NCBI RefSeq assembly: GCF_937425535.1
Contig: NZ_OW485601.1
Location: 5,129,501 to 5,193,500, forward strand
Direction of reading: 5' to 3'
DNA from: Rhodovastum atsumiense
GTDB lineage: Bacteria > Pseudomonadota > Alphaproteobacteria > Acetobacterales > Acetobacteraceae
Length of the DNA: 64,000 nucleotides
In this document: piece by piece, positions 9,236 through 18,139 of the stretch
Numbering within the stretch: position 1 is the first letter of the stretch
How the letters are laid out: every line of letters begins with the position of its first letter
Translations under genes and position numbers: made by a program
The notes under the pieces: generated by a model
Seen by the model: the letters and a program-made list of their open reading frames with translations, nothing else
Told to the model about the DNA's origin: nothing
The model's database searches: none

Positions 9236-9280
9236 CTACGGATCTGGGGGTTAGGGGTTCGAATCCTCTCGGGCGCGCCA
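9236..9280 (+). other. Attachment-site relic: 3' half of tRNA-Arg(ACG)
   Basis: The sequence starts at a tRNA anticodon loop CTACGGA (anticodon ACG at 9238-9240), continues with the 3' side of the anticodon stem, a T arm with loop TTCGAAT, the 3' acceptor strand CGGGCGC, a discriminator G and an encoded CCA (9278-9280). No matching 5' half lies upstream, so this is not a functional tRNA. Tyrosine integrases commonly recombine in the 3' half of tRNA genes, and an integrase lies 2 kb away. The same segment recurs at 42688-42732; the identical stretch there runs from GAACTACGG to CTCGGGCG. Confidence 0.85.
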
Positions 9281-9310
9281 GTAAATCTCTGAAAGATTTG
9301 GATTTTTTGA

Positions 9311-9344
9311 GCCCTCCAAGGCAGTCTGCCGGGAGGGCTTTTTT
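9311..9344 (+). terminator. Intrinsic terminator after the tRNA relic
   Basis: GCCCTCC (9311-9317) pairs with GGAGGGC (9332-9338), followed by six T (9339-9344). It is the natural terminator of the tRNA gene and is carried along in all three boundary copies. Confidence 0.85.
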
Positions 9345-9451
9345 GCGCCCCCCGTTATTCCCCCGTTTGGCTGCCGGCGGCACCGGGCGAACGCAAAAGT
9401 CGCTTGTTGGGCGAGAAAATCGCGTCAAATGCGATGGGGGACGCCGCGCCG

Positions 9452-10360
9452 CTATCCAAGCCTCCCAAGGCAGCACTTCTTGAACTTCTTGCCGCTGCCA
9501 CACGGGCAGGGATCGTTGCGTCCAACATCGCGCAGCGGGTTGCGCACCGGCTCCGTGGGCGGCAGCAGGTCCGGGGTCCACCGTTCCTCGCGCGCCGGCT
9601 TCGGCTGGAAGCTGTCCCAGCGCGACAGGTGCTCCACCGCATCGTCAAGACTGCTCAGGTCCTTCATGCGCGACAGGATCGCATCCGCCGGCGCGCCCGG
9701 CTGCTGAGCCTTGCGCAGATCCTCCCGGAAATCACTCAGCGCGAGGAAGGACGGGTCGATCAGGTTGCGCGCGAAGGCCTGCTCGACCAGCGGCACCAGC
9801 CCCTCCAGGGCGAGGGCGGCGATTGCCTGCTGCCAGCCGACCCAGACGGCTTCAGCCTTTTGCGGCGGCAGGGTAGTGAACAGGTCGCGCAGGAAGGCGG
9901 CTGTCTCGTCGCGGTCGATCCGCCCGGTGGCGGTGAGCCACGCCAGTGCTTCCAGAGCGGCGTCGCGCGCGTACTCGTCCGCCTCGTTGTTCCGGACCAG
10001 CGCATGCAACGGGGCCGGGTCGCCGTCGAAGACGCGGGCGAGGATGGCCGGCAGATCCATGGTGATGCCGTCACCGAGGATCCGGTCCAGCAACTCCGGG
10101 TCGGCACCGAGCGCGCACAGCGGGCGGAAGGCGCGGGTGTCGCGGGCCTGCGCCATCAGGTAGACGGCGTAGAACACGATGTCGGCGTTGCGGTCAGAAC
10201 GGTCGGTGCCGGCGGCGGCTGCTTCCAGCGGCGCGAGCAGGGCAGGGGCGATCCCGGGCCAGCGCTCGGCTGCCTGCCTCAGCGCCTCGCGAGGCAGCGC
10301 GTTCTCGGCCGTCGCAAATGCCTCCAGGATGGCGTCGTCGGTCAGCACTGCTTCGGTCAT
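9452..10360 (-). CDS. DUF1186-family protein with C-terminal SEC-C zinc motif
   Basis: A 302-residue, helix-rich, soluble protein ending in NDPCPCGSGKKFKKCCLG, a SEC-C zinc finger (CxC...CC) like that at the SecA tail. The body resembles DUF1186 proteins, made of HEAT-like helices with RAFRPLCALG and EALAWLTATG. The biochemical role of the family is unknown. I chose ATG 10360 (MTEAVLTDD), because sequence upstream of it is not conserved in the second copy (42901-43809), which starts at the corresponding ATG and has the same length. It stays beside the tRNA relic in both boundary modules, so it seems to be a stable passenger of the island. Confidence 0.8.
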   Translation of the reverse strand: MTEAVLTDDAILEAFATAENALPREALRQAAERWPGIAPALLAPLEAAAAGTDRSDRNADIVFYAVYLMAQARDTRAFRPLCALGADPELLDRILGDGITMDLPAILARVFDGDPAPLHALVRNNEADEYARDAALEALAWLTATGRIDRDETAAFLRDLFTTLPPQKAEAVWVGWQQAIAALALEGLVPLVEQAFARNLIDPSFLALSDFREDLRKAQQPGAPADAILSRMKDLSSLDDAVEHLSRWDSFQPKPAREERWTPDLLPPTEPVRNPLRDVGRNDPCPCGSGKKFKKCCLGRLG

Positions 10361-10522
10361 GTTCGCATTCGGCCAGGGGTGTTTCCACGGTGAAGCGCAG
10401 TGCAGCACACGGCATCCGGGGGCGCCAGAGTGGGGAACGAGGCTGCGTCCACACAGCAAGAAATCAGAACGTGTGCTGGGATGGGCATATGCCCATCCCG
10501 GCGTGATTTGTCTCCCGCCGCG

Positions 10523-10816
10523 CTACTTCGCGGTGGCGGTCGGCATGAACAGGACGGTCCCGCCGGCGCGCCAGAGGATGGAGCATTCGTAGGCTTTATG
10601 GTGCTGCCTGCAATCCGTGATGAAGTCCTCGAACGCCGCGTGGTGGCGCGGGATGCCGATGGCAGTGATGCCGAGGCCGACGAACGCCACCGCGGAGAGG
10701 GTGCAGCCAAGCGCGGCAGCGCCGACCGAGCGGCGCCGCAGAACGACCCGCATGGCTGCGGCGGGGACGCCACAGGCGCAGGTCACCAGGGCGGCGATCA
10801 GAAGGTACTGGGTCAT
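10523..10816 (-). CDS. Small two-helix membrane protein A
   Basis: A 97-residue protein starting MTQYLLIAALVTCACG with two predicted membrane helices (about 4-25 and 35-57). A short soluble tail contains the HHKAYECSILWRAGG motif. Its start overlaps the stop of the upstream membrane gene (ATGA at 10813-10816), so the two form one operon. The tail motif ECxxLWRA recurs in its neighbour, showing they are paralogues. I do not recognise the family. In boundary copy 2 only about 30 bp of this gene survive, at about 43895-43925. It could be a small stress, immunity or phage-interference peptide, but nothing in the sequence proves that. Confidence 0.6.
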   Translation of the reverse strand: MTQYLLIAALVTCACGVPAAAMRVVLRRRSVGAAALGCTLSAVAFVGLGITAIGIPRHHAAFEDFITDCRQHHKAYECSILWRAGGTVLFMPTATAK

Positions 10817-11121
10817 CCAGGATCTTTCCTCGACGGCGATGTGACGATCACAAGGCCGACACTGTCGGCTCGCCAGAGCGCGATGCACTCATGGCGCGGG
10901 TGGTCCTGCGGACAGGCCTGCATGAAGGCGTCGTGCCTGGCGGTGATGCGCAGGCCGACCGAGCATCCGATGGCGAGGGCGCCGCTGCACACGGCGCCCA
11001 GCACGCAGATGAAGATGACCTGGAAGCGCGACGTGTGGTGCCGGTGGCCGATGAAGGCGAGAAGAAGCGCGGCGGCAGCCATGAGGACTGCAGCGCCGGC
11101 GCTCATCCAGACGATGATCAT
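10813..11121 (-). CDS. Small two-helix membrane protein B (paralogue of A)
   Basis: A 102-residue protein starting MIIVWMSAGAAVLMAAAALL, with two hydrophobic helices (about 5-25 and 35-58) and a tail carrying HPRHECIALWRAD. The helix-helix-tail layout and the ECxxLWRA motif match the downstream gene, with which it overlaps by four bases. The start ATG 11121 is 15 bases from a strong palindrome (11136-11167) that may hold the promoter or an operator. The function is unknown. Confidence 0.6.
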   Translation of the reverse strand: MIIVWMSAGAAVLMAAAALLLAFIGHRHHTSRFQVIFICVLGAVCSGALAIGCSVGLRITARHDAFMQACPQDHPRHECIALWRADSVGLVIVTSPSRKDPG

Positions 11122-11135
11122 GAGTGTCCTTGCAG

Positions 11136-11167
11136 ATGCACGAACGCGCGTTTGCGCGTTCGTGCAT
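11136..11167. repeat. 14-bp perfect palindrome with GTTT loop, upstream of the membrane pair
   Basis: ATGCACGAACGCGC (11136-11149) and its exact reverse complement (11154-11167) enclose GTTT. A second palindrome CATTCAGCTGAATG follows at 11165-11178. It lies between the end of the integrase gene and the start of the membrane-protein operon, so it could end integrase transcription or be an operator. Confidence 0.65.
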
Positions 11168-11195
11168 TCAGCTGAATGAAAACTCGCGCGAACGC

Positions 11196-12389
11196 TCAGT
11201 CGCGCTTGTCGCCGCCGTCGTCGTCGGATTCTGGCAGAAGGTTCCAGGCGCGCGCGGCCGTGGCGGCTGTTTCCACGAGGCGCTGCGGCGCGTGGTGGGC
11301 GTAGCGGGTCGTGGTCGAGAGCTGCGTGTGCCCGAGCACGGTCCCGATCTCGTTCAGCGGTGTGCCGGCGTTGGCCAGCGCCGAGGCGAACGAGTGGCGC
11401 AGGTCGTGGATGCGCAGCTCGTCGGGTAGCCCGGCCAGCCTCTTCGCCCGCTGCCACGCGCCGCGCAGGTTCTCCAGAGGCCGGCCCTCCCGGCGGTCGC
11501 TCGGAAAGACGTAGGCACAGCCGTCAATCCGCCGGAGCCACTGCGCCTGCAGGATCCGCACCGCCACCGGCGAGAGCGGGACGTGCCGCGTCCGCCCGCT
11601 CTTCGAGCGCGGCACGGTGAGCAGGAGCCGGTCGAGGTCGACGTTGTCCCACGTCGCCCTCAGCACCTCCCGCTTGCGCGCGCCGGTGACCACCAGCAGG
11701 GCGAGCGCGGCTGCGGCGCTCCGGCACGGCTCGCCGTCAAGCGCGTGCATGAGCGCCTGGGTCTGCTCGGCGGTGAGATAGCGGTCGCGGTGCTGCTCGG
11801 GGAGCATGCCGGGCGAGGCCGCGGCGTTGCGTCCGTCGAACAGGCCCCACCGCAGCGCCAGGTTCAGCATCGAGCGCAGCGTGGCGAGGTGACGATTGAC
11901 GCTGGAGGCCGAGAGCCCTTCGGCGATCAGCGCGCGGCGCAGGGCGGCGACGTCGTGCGGGGTGATCTCGTCGAGGCGTTTGCGGCCGAGCGCGGGCAGG
12001 ATGCGGAGGCGCAGGTAGGCCTCGTAGTTGGCGGCGCTGCGCAGGCGCTCCCGCACGTGCGGCACGTAGCGATCCCGGGTGAAGTCGGCCAGGGTGGGGA
12101 CGGCGCGCAGCTTCGCCCGCTCGGCGACCGGGTCGGCGCCCAGGCTGACCGAGGCCTTGATCTGCTCGGCTCTTCGCCGGGCCTGCTCGGCGGTGACGTC
12201 GCCGAGGCGTCCGAGCTTGACCTCGCGGGCGCGGCCGCGCGCGTCGGCGTAGCGAAGATAGAAGGTGGTCACCGACCGGCGGCGCTCGGCGATGAAGCCG
12301 TGGAGGGCGTCGTCGAAGATGCGCTGCTTGGCGGTGCCCTTGGGCAGGGGCGGGAGGCCGCGGAGTAGGGCGGTGGTGAGGCGGGGCAT
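11196..12389 (-). CDS. Tyrosine recombinase (phage-type integrase)
   Basis: A full-length integrase of 397 residues: an N-terminal arm-binding region with the DUF4102-like fold typical of island integrases, a core-binding helical domain (about 100-185), and a catalytic domain. Catalytic residues are visible: Arg238 in TGARKREV, Lys263 in RSKSGR, His328 and Arg331 in IHDLRHSF, His354 in LGHTQ and nucleophile Tyr363 in TTRYAHH. It would cut and rejoin att sites; the nearby tRNA-Arg(ACG) 3' half is the obvious candidate. The 3' half recurs at 43928-44455 and a short central piece at 27366-27477, so related integrases repeatedly inserted here. No excisionase is adjacent. Confidence 0.92.
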   Translation of the reverse strand: MPRLTTALLRGLPPLPKGTAKQRIFDDALHGFIAERRRSVTTFYLRYADARGRAREVKLGRLGDVTAEQARRRAEQIKASVSLGADPVAERAKLRAVPTLADFTRDRYVPHVRERLRSAANYEAYLRLRILPALGRKRLDEITPHDVAALRRALIAEGLSASSVNRHLATLRSMLNLALRWGLFDGRNAAASPGMLPEQHRDRYLTAEQTQALMHALDGEPCRSAAAALALLVVTGARKREVLRATWDNVDLDRLLLTVPRSKSGRTRHVPLSPVAVRILQAQWLRRIDGCAYVFPSDRREGRPLENLRGAWQRAKRLAGLPDELRIHDLRHSFASALANAGTPLNEIGTVLGHTQLSTTTRYAHHAPQRLVETAATAARAWNLLPESDDDGGDKRD

Positions 12390-12413
12390 GGCGTTGGCGT
12401 TCCATGCGTCGCG

Positions 12414-13040
12414 TCAGTGCGGCTGCGCCGGTCCGCACACGGCGCGCATGCGGGCGACCTCCGCCGCGAGTGCGTCCCCGACGCGCTGTGCCGCCTCGCG
12501 CAGGTGGAGGTCGGAGCGGATGCCGTTGGCGGCGTCGGCCAGGAGCTGGTCGAGCACGTGCAGCAGCAGCTCGGGGGTGACGCCCTCGCCGTCGCCGCGG
12601 AAGCCGGGGCACAGCTGTAGCGAGCCGACGCCGGGCAGCGTGGCGACGGTCCAGGCGTAGACCGAGCGGTGCGGTCCGGGCGCGACCGCGATCGAGGGCG
12701 CCGGCGGCAGGCCGAGGCGGCGCTGCAGCGCGACCAGGGCGGAGGCGAGGTGAGAAGCGCTGGTTCGAGCCAGGGCATCACCGCTGCGGTCGCCCTCGGT
12801 CAGCTGGCGGCCAAGGGCGACGCGGAGGAGGTCGCGGGCGGTCCAGGCGGGTGCGCCGGGCTCGTGGCGCTCGTCGAGGCGAACCTGGATGGTGATGGTG
12901 TCGTCGTTGCCGATGTCGAGCGCGATGGCCTGCCAGGGGAGCGGAGCGACGATGTTGGGGCCGGGTTGGTGGAACACGGCGAAGCGGCCGACGTGGTCCT
13001 GGCGGGTGGCAATGATGTCCTTCGGGGGGATCTCGGGCAT
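12414..13040 (-). CDS. Hypothetical protein between the integrase and the CRISPR array
   Basis: About 208 residues if started at ATG 13040 (MPEIPPKD); ATG 13124 (MSLASPLD) is an alternative adding 28 residues. Further upstream the frame runs into CRISPR repeats and is an artefact. The protein has no membrane segments, an early beta-like region (ALDIGNDDTITIQVRL) and a C-terminal helical part (LLLHVLDQLLADAANGI). I do not recognise a family. It ends 24 bp before the integrase start on the same strand, so the two may be cotranscribed and it may assist recombination or replication of the element. Confidence 0.55.
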   Translation of the reverse strand: MPEIPPKDIIATRQDHVGRFAVFHQPGPNIVAPLPWQAIALDIGNDDTITIQVRLDERHEPGAPAWTARDLLRVALGRQLTEGDRSGDALARTSASHLASALVALQRRLGLPPAPSIAVAPGPHRSVYAWTVATLPGVGSLQLCPGFRGDGEGVTPELLLHVLDQLLADAANGIRSDLHLREAAQRVGDALAAEVARMRAVCGPAQPH

Positions 13041-13178
13041 GGAAGTCTCGCATGTCGGGAACGCCGCGAGACGGCGCGGCGGGCCGGCCAGCACCGGACG
13101 ATCCAGCGGGCTCGCCAATGACATGCGGGCGAAATTGGTAATGATTTCGACCAGAGAGTGGATGTGGTCAGCAGCGAT

Positions 13179-16100
13179 GGCCCGTTCCCGCGTGGGCGGG
13201 GGAGCCGACGACCGCGCCGAACAAGCTGGCAACCGTGCAGGTCCATCCCCGCGTGAGCGGGGGAGCCATCGTCGCCCTGCTCGTCGCCGGCGTGATGCTG
13301 GGTCCATCCCCGCGTGGGCGGGGGAGCCTTGTGGACCTTGAGGGGACCGCAAGCATGACCGGGTCCATCCCCGCGTGGGCGGGGGAGCCCACCGGTCCCG
13401 AGACCGACTGCACTCCCGACAAGGTCCATCCCCGCGTGGGCGGGGGAGCCGATCGCCCGCAAGTCCATCCGCAATCGTCATAGGGTCCATCCCCGCGTGG
13501 GCGGGGGAGCCTCTGACCCACACCCTGCCGGGATGGCTGGATCGGGTCCATCCCCGCGTGGGCGGGGGAGCCCCCTCCGCCTGCCCATCCTCGTAAAGCG
13601 GGTCAGGTCCATCCCCGCGTGGGCGGGGGAGCCGCGTCCGGAACTTTGCAGCACGGGAGATGCAACGGTCCATCCCTGCGTGGGCGGGGGAGCCCCCGTG
13701 TCCTCGCGATAGAGGGTGGATGCCGTGGGTCCATCCCCGCGTGGGCGGGGGAGCCTGCATCGTCTCGTCTGGAATGGACTTGTATGGGGGTCCATCCCCG
13801 CGTGGGCGGGGGAGCCCTGGATTTCCACAGCACCGCCGCCGCCGTCCTGGGTCCATCCCCGCGTGGGCGGGGGAGCCCAGACATTATATCCGCCGCCGCC
13901 GAACGATTTGGGTCCATCCCCGCGTGGGCGGGGGAGCCGCGGTTGGGTCCAGTTTTCCACCGGTAACCCGGGGTCCATCCCCGCGTGGGCGGGGGAGCCG
14001 AACCACGCTGATAGTCCGATAGGGCCTGACGGGGTCCATCCCCGCGTGGGCGGGGGAGCCTCGTGATGCCTACTGATATCGATCCCAACACGGGGTCCAT
14101 CCCCGCGTGGGCGGGGGAGCCCATGACCGCCGCCCTCGATGCGCTGTGGGCGCGGGTCCATCCCCGCGTGGGCGGGGGAGCCTTCATGCACGCGGAAACG
14201 AAAGTCTCGCATGCAGGTCCATCCCCGCGTGGGCGGGGGAGCCCGCCGGTCAGCGCCAGCGCGGCGCCGCTCGTCGGGTCCATCCCCGCGTGGGCGGGGG
14301 AGCCCACGCTCCGCGCACGATGGATACGTTGCCCACGGGTCCATCCCCGCGTGGGCGGGGGAGCCGTTGCGGCGGATGCCGGCGAGATACCGAAGAACGG
14401 TCCATCCCCGCGTGGGCGGGGGAGCCGAGTAGAAAATCGAGCCGACGCCATATGCAGTGGGTCCATCCCCGCGTGGGCGGGGGAGCCCTGTAATGGGCTG
14501 ACCTTATAACCCTTATAACGGGTCCATCCCCGCGTGGGCGGGGGAGCCCCCGCGCGCCTGCCCCTCGTCCTCGTCCACCAGGGTCCATCCCCGCGTGGGC
14601 GGGGGAGCCGCTGCCCATTCTGTGGCGAGCTGTGCATTCATGGGTCCATCCCCGCGTGGGCGGGGGAGCCGATGATCTCTGCCGAGGTCAGCGGGGGAGG
14701 CGGGGTCCATCCCCGCGTGGGCGGGGGAGCCGCCGGTATCATCCTCCACCATCGCCATGAGGCGGGTCCATCCCCGCGTGGGCGGGGGAGCCCTTGCGCG
14801 TGGCTCCGCGCGATCTATTGACAGGGGTCCATCCCCGCGTGGGCGGGGGAGCCTTGCGCGGTGTGACGGATCACTTCCGTGAGCTGGGTCCATCCCCGCG
14901 TGGGCGGGGGAGCCCGCCGCTTCCGGCTGTCCGGGCACTGCGATCTGGGTCCATCCCCGCGTGGGCGGGGGAGCCGTGATTCCGAAGGGGCAGCCTAGTT
15001 TAAAGGCAGGTCCATCCCCGCGTGGGCGGGGGAGCCCCAGGCGGCCCCGACAATCATGCAAGCGGAGGGGGTCCATCCCCGCGTGGGCGGGGGAGCCTCG
15101 TCGAGGGAGCGGTACTCGACCTCGGTGTTGGGTCCATCCCCGCGTGGGCGGGGGAGCCCGGCGCATCCGGGCAGCAGGGAAACGATATCGGGGTCCATCC
15201 CCGCGTGGGCGGGGGAGCCTAATACGTTTATGCGCGCGGTGAAACGACATGGGGTCCATCCCCGCGTGGGCGGGGGAGCCGCTGCGCGCTCGGGAGTCGG
15301 GGCGCCTGGTGCGGGTCCATCCCCGCGTGGGCGGGGGAGCCAATGTCCGCGAGGGCATGGAGATCCTGATCGAGGGTCCATCCCCGCGTGGGCGGGGGAG
15401 CCCGCTGTGCCAGTGCTGGCGGGTGATGCGGCTGAGGTCCATCCCCGCGTGGGCGGGGGAGCCGCAACAACCGACCCCCTCACCTATGAGAGTCAAGGTC
15501 CATCCCCGCGTGGGCGGGGGAGCCGCCTCCGCCTGTCCAACTCCACGCCACGCGACGGGTCCATCCCCGCGTGGGCGGGGGAGCCCCGGGTATCTCTCGC
15601 CCCAGGTAGGGGCAGACAGGTCCATCCCCGCGTGGGCGGGGGAGCCGGAGCCGCGTCCACATAGCGGCGCGACTGCTCGGGTCCATCCCCGCGTGGGCGG
15701 GGGAGCCTGTTGTTGATGAAGCGTGGCGGATATTTGGTAAGGTCCATCCCCGCGTGGGCGGGGGAGCCTCCTTAGTGTGACGCCGGTCGTCAAGCAGCGG
15801 GGGTCCATCCCCGCGTGGGCGGGGGAGCCTCGGCCGCGTGCAGGCGTTCGCGGAGTGCCTGGGGTCCATCCCCGCGTGGGCGGGGGAGCCTATTTGCCCA
15901 AGTTGGGAATGGGCTTCGATCCGGGTCCATCCCCGCGTGGGCGGGGGAGCCACGGCACGATCCATCAACCTGCTGTCCGATGCGGGTCCATCCCCGCGTG
16001 GGCGGGGGAGCCGGCGGCTCGGTGTCGCCTTCGGCGGTCTGGTGCGGTCCATCCCCGCGTGGGCGGGGGAGCCCATGCCGAGGATGGATTCGCGGACCCA

Positions 16101-17780
16101 GACCGGGGTCCATCCCCGCGTGGGCGGGGGAGCCCGCCTGCTGCACGGCGGAGCGCGCCTGGTCCAGGGTCCATCCCCGCGTGGGCGGGGGAGCCCAGCA
16201 CCTGGCGCGGCTGGAAGCGGACGCTCCGGGTCCATCCCCGCGTGGGCGGGGGAGCCGTGGGCAGCGCGGTGGACGTGGTGTCGCTGCCGGGTCCATCCCC
16301 GCGTGGGCGGGGGAGCCCAGCCACCTCTGCAGCAGTCAATTTCTGTCCAGGGTCCATCCCCGCGTGGGCGGGGGAGCCCAGGACGGCGGCGGCGGTGCTG
16401 TGGAAATCCAGGGTCCATCCCCGCGTGGGCGGGGGAGCCCCGTCAGGACATCTGACACGTCAGAAGGGCTGAGGTCCATCCCCGCGTGGGCGGGGGAGCC
16501 CGCGGTCGCTCGAAATCCAGGTCGGCAAGTCCAGGTCCATCCCCGCGTGGGCGGGGGAGCCGCAGGGCGCCTGTTGCCGCAGTCACTGGGGCGGGGTCCA
16601 TCCCCGCGTGGGCGGGGGAGCCGGGCTTTCATGGTCCCTCCAGTCAGGAGATCGGGGTCCATCCCCGCGTGGGCGGGGGAGCCGCTTTCTCTGGAGCCAG
16701 TGACGCTCTGGGGAAGGGTCCATCCCCGCGTGGGCGGGGGAGCCCCAAGAGCGGCGCTTCTGGATGTCGCAGATCGGGTCCATCCCCGCGTGGGCGGGGG
16801 AGCCGCGGTGCGCGTGGTCTGCGTGCCCGGCGTCGAGGGTCCATCCCCGCGTGGGCGGGGGAGCCTGCGGAGCCACGACGAACAACCCTTCGTCGTGGGG
16901 TCCATCCCCGCGTGGGCGGGGGAGCCTGGCTGCGAGATCAACCCCGCGCTCTTTGCTCGGGTCCATCCCCGCGTGGGCGGGGGAGCCGCGAGCGCGGACC
17001 ATGCAGACGGCGTGAGGACGGGTCCATCCCCGCGTGGGCGGGGGAGCCCGCACCGGCCCGGCCATGACGAAGCCACGAGCAGGTCCATCCCCGCGTGGGC
17101 GGGGGAGCCTCCTGGCTGGCGCGCAGGCGGGCACCTACAAGGGGTCCATCCCCGCGTGGGCGGGGGAGCCTGCACATTCAGCGGGCTGCTGACGCCCCTG
17201 CGGGGTCCATCCCCGCGTGGGCGGGGGAGCCGACAATGGCGGCAACGAATTTGCCTGATACAAGGGTCCATCCCCGCGTGGGCGGGGGAGCCTCTCTCGC
17301 GATCGACACCGGTATCACCGACGTGGGTCCATCCCCGCGTGGGCGGGGGAGCCCCGCTGCGGCGTGCGCACGGCGGGCGGCTGCGGGGTCCATCCCCGCG
17401 TGGGCGGGGGAGCCGGTCCGGTGTTCCATGGCGCGGGCCCGGCTGCGGGTCCATCCCCGCGTGGGCGGGGGAGCCCTGCCGCAGACGGCGCGACAGGTCA
17501 TCGCCGCGGGTCCATCCCCGCGTGGGCGGGGGAGCCCGGCCAGGTCGATGACTGGTGCCGCGTCCATCAGGTCCATCCCCGCGTGGGCGGGGGAGCCATG
17601 CTGGCGGAACTCACGGTCCCGCAGAGCAACGGTCCATCCCCGCGTGGGCGGGGGAGCCATTCCAGCAACGACACCGGGATAACCTGGGTCAGGTCCATCC
17701 CCGCGTGGGCGGGGGAGCCGAAACCGCCACGCCGCTTCGGCAAAGCGCATCGGGTCCATCCCCGCGTGGGCGGGGGAGCC
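13179..17780 (-). CRISPR. Type I-E CRISPR array, 76 repeats and 75 spacers
   Basis: A 28-nt invariant core begins every 61 nt from 13179 to 17753, except one 60-nt step (16717 to 16777), giving 76 repeats and 75 spacers. Read on the minus strand the core starts GGCTCCCCCGC and ends GCGGGGATGGACC, with GC arms that form the stem cut by Cas6e. The base after the core is variable, as in E. coli, so the unit is 29 + 32. The minus strand is the probable transcript: cas genes lie to the right and repeats decay at the left, where the repeat at 13179 begins GGCCCGTTCC (plus strand) and the one at 13240 has GCGTGAGCGG. One other variant (CCCTGCG) lies at 13667. Spacers 13817-13849 and 16379-16411 are exact reverse complements. 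Confidence 0.98.
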
Positions 17781-17806
17781 TCTCTACGCTAAGCTACAGA
17801 CATTAT
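17781..17806 (-). promoter_or_regulatory. CRISPR leader (very short)
   Basis: Only 26 AT-rich bases separate the leader-end repeat from the cas2 stop codon. Type I-E leaders normally span 60 bases or more and carry an IHF site, so the functional leader must extend into the 3' end of cas2, which is unusually long here. I see no convincing IHF consensus by eye. Confidence 0.55.
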
Positions 17807-18139
17807 TTACTTTGTCAATGAGCCAAGGTTGTCGTTGGGTGGGGCATTTTCGCGTTTTGCGAGTAGAAGGCCTTGATAGTCTCGCAGGTCCCGCGGCGGA
17901 AGCCCCAGACTCAGCAAACCCTGCCGACCGGGCGCTTTTGGGTCGCGCCATGTCATCACCGCACTGCCCTGTCGCATCTCACTGTGCCAGTCGCTCAGTA
18001 CGTGCCATACCCGATCCCGAACGCCGTTGGTCATCGTTGGCGACGTGTATACGCCGGGGGCGATCTCGAGCATGACCGATGCCAAGAAACCTCTGAATCG
18101 ATCCGGTACATCACGCGTTACGATCAGCGTCATCGGCAT
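17807..18139 (-). CDS. cas2: CRISPR-associated protein Cas2, type I-E
   Basis: A 110-residue Cas2 of the CasE-linked type: TLIVTRDVPDRFRGFLAS at the N terminus, then MLEIAPGVYTSP and VWHVLSDWH, closely following the E. coli layout (about 94 residues). It dimerises between Cas1 dimers in the spacer-integration complex. The C-terminal tail (NAPPNDNLGSLTK) is longer than usual and its coding sequence probably overlaps the CRISPR leader. The start lies inside the end of cas1 (29-base overlap), showing tight coupling. Confidence 0.93.
   Translation of the reverse strand: MPMTLIVTRDVPDRFRGFLASVMLEIAPGVYTSPTMTNGVRDRVWHVLSDWHSEMRQGSAVMTWRDPKAPGRQGLLSLGLPPRDLRDYQGLLLAKRENAPPNDNLGSLTK

Larger units (their letters stand above)
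8311..12389. repeat. Island-boundary module, copy 1 (vapBC, tRNA relic, DUF1186 gene, membrane pair, integrase)
   Basis: This block recurs in the same orientation at 41747-44455, and its left part recurs as debris at 49520-49930. Order: vapC, vapB, operator, tRNA-Arg 3' half, terminator, DUF1186/SEC-C gene, two small membrane genes, integrase. Copy 2 lacks the membrane genes and the 5' half of the integrase. Copy 1 is the most complete and is the likely parental form. Confidence 0.8.

Noticed and set aside
9200-9281. A functional tRNA-Arg gene
   Set aside because: Only the 3' half from the anticodon loop is present; the preceding bases do not form the 5' anticodon stem, D arm or acceptor strand.
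10400-11179. Plus-strand frame opposite the small membrane genes
   Set aside because: The minus strand has two overlapping genes with matching tail motifs and membrane helices; the plus frame has none.
13179-17780. Many long repetitive frames on both strands in the array (tandem Trp/Gly/Pro-rich peptides)
   Set aside because: They are translations of CRISPR repeats; the periodicity is 61 bases, and spacers in frame are unrelated to each other.
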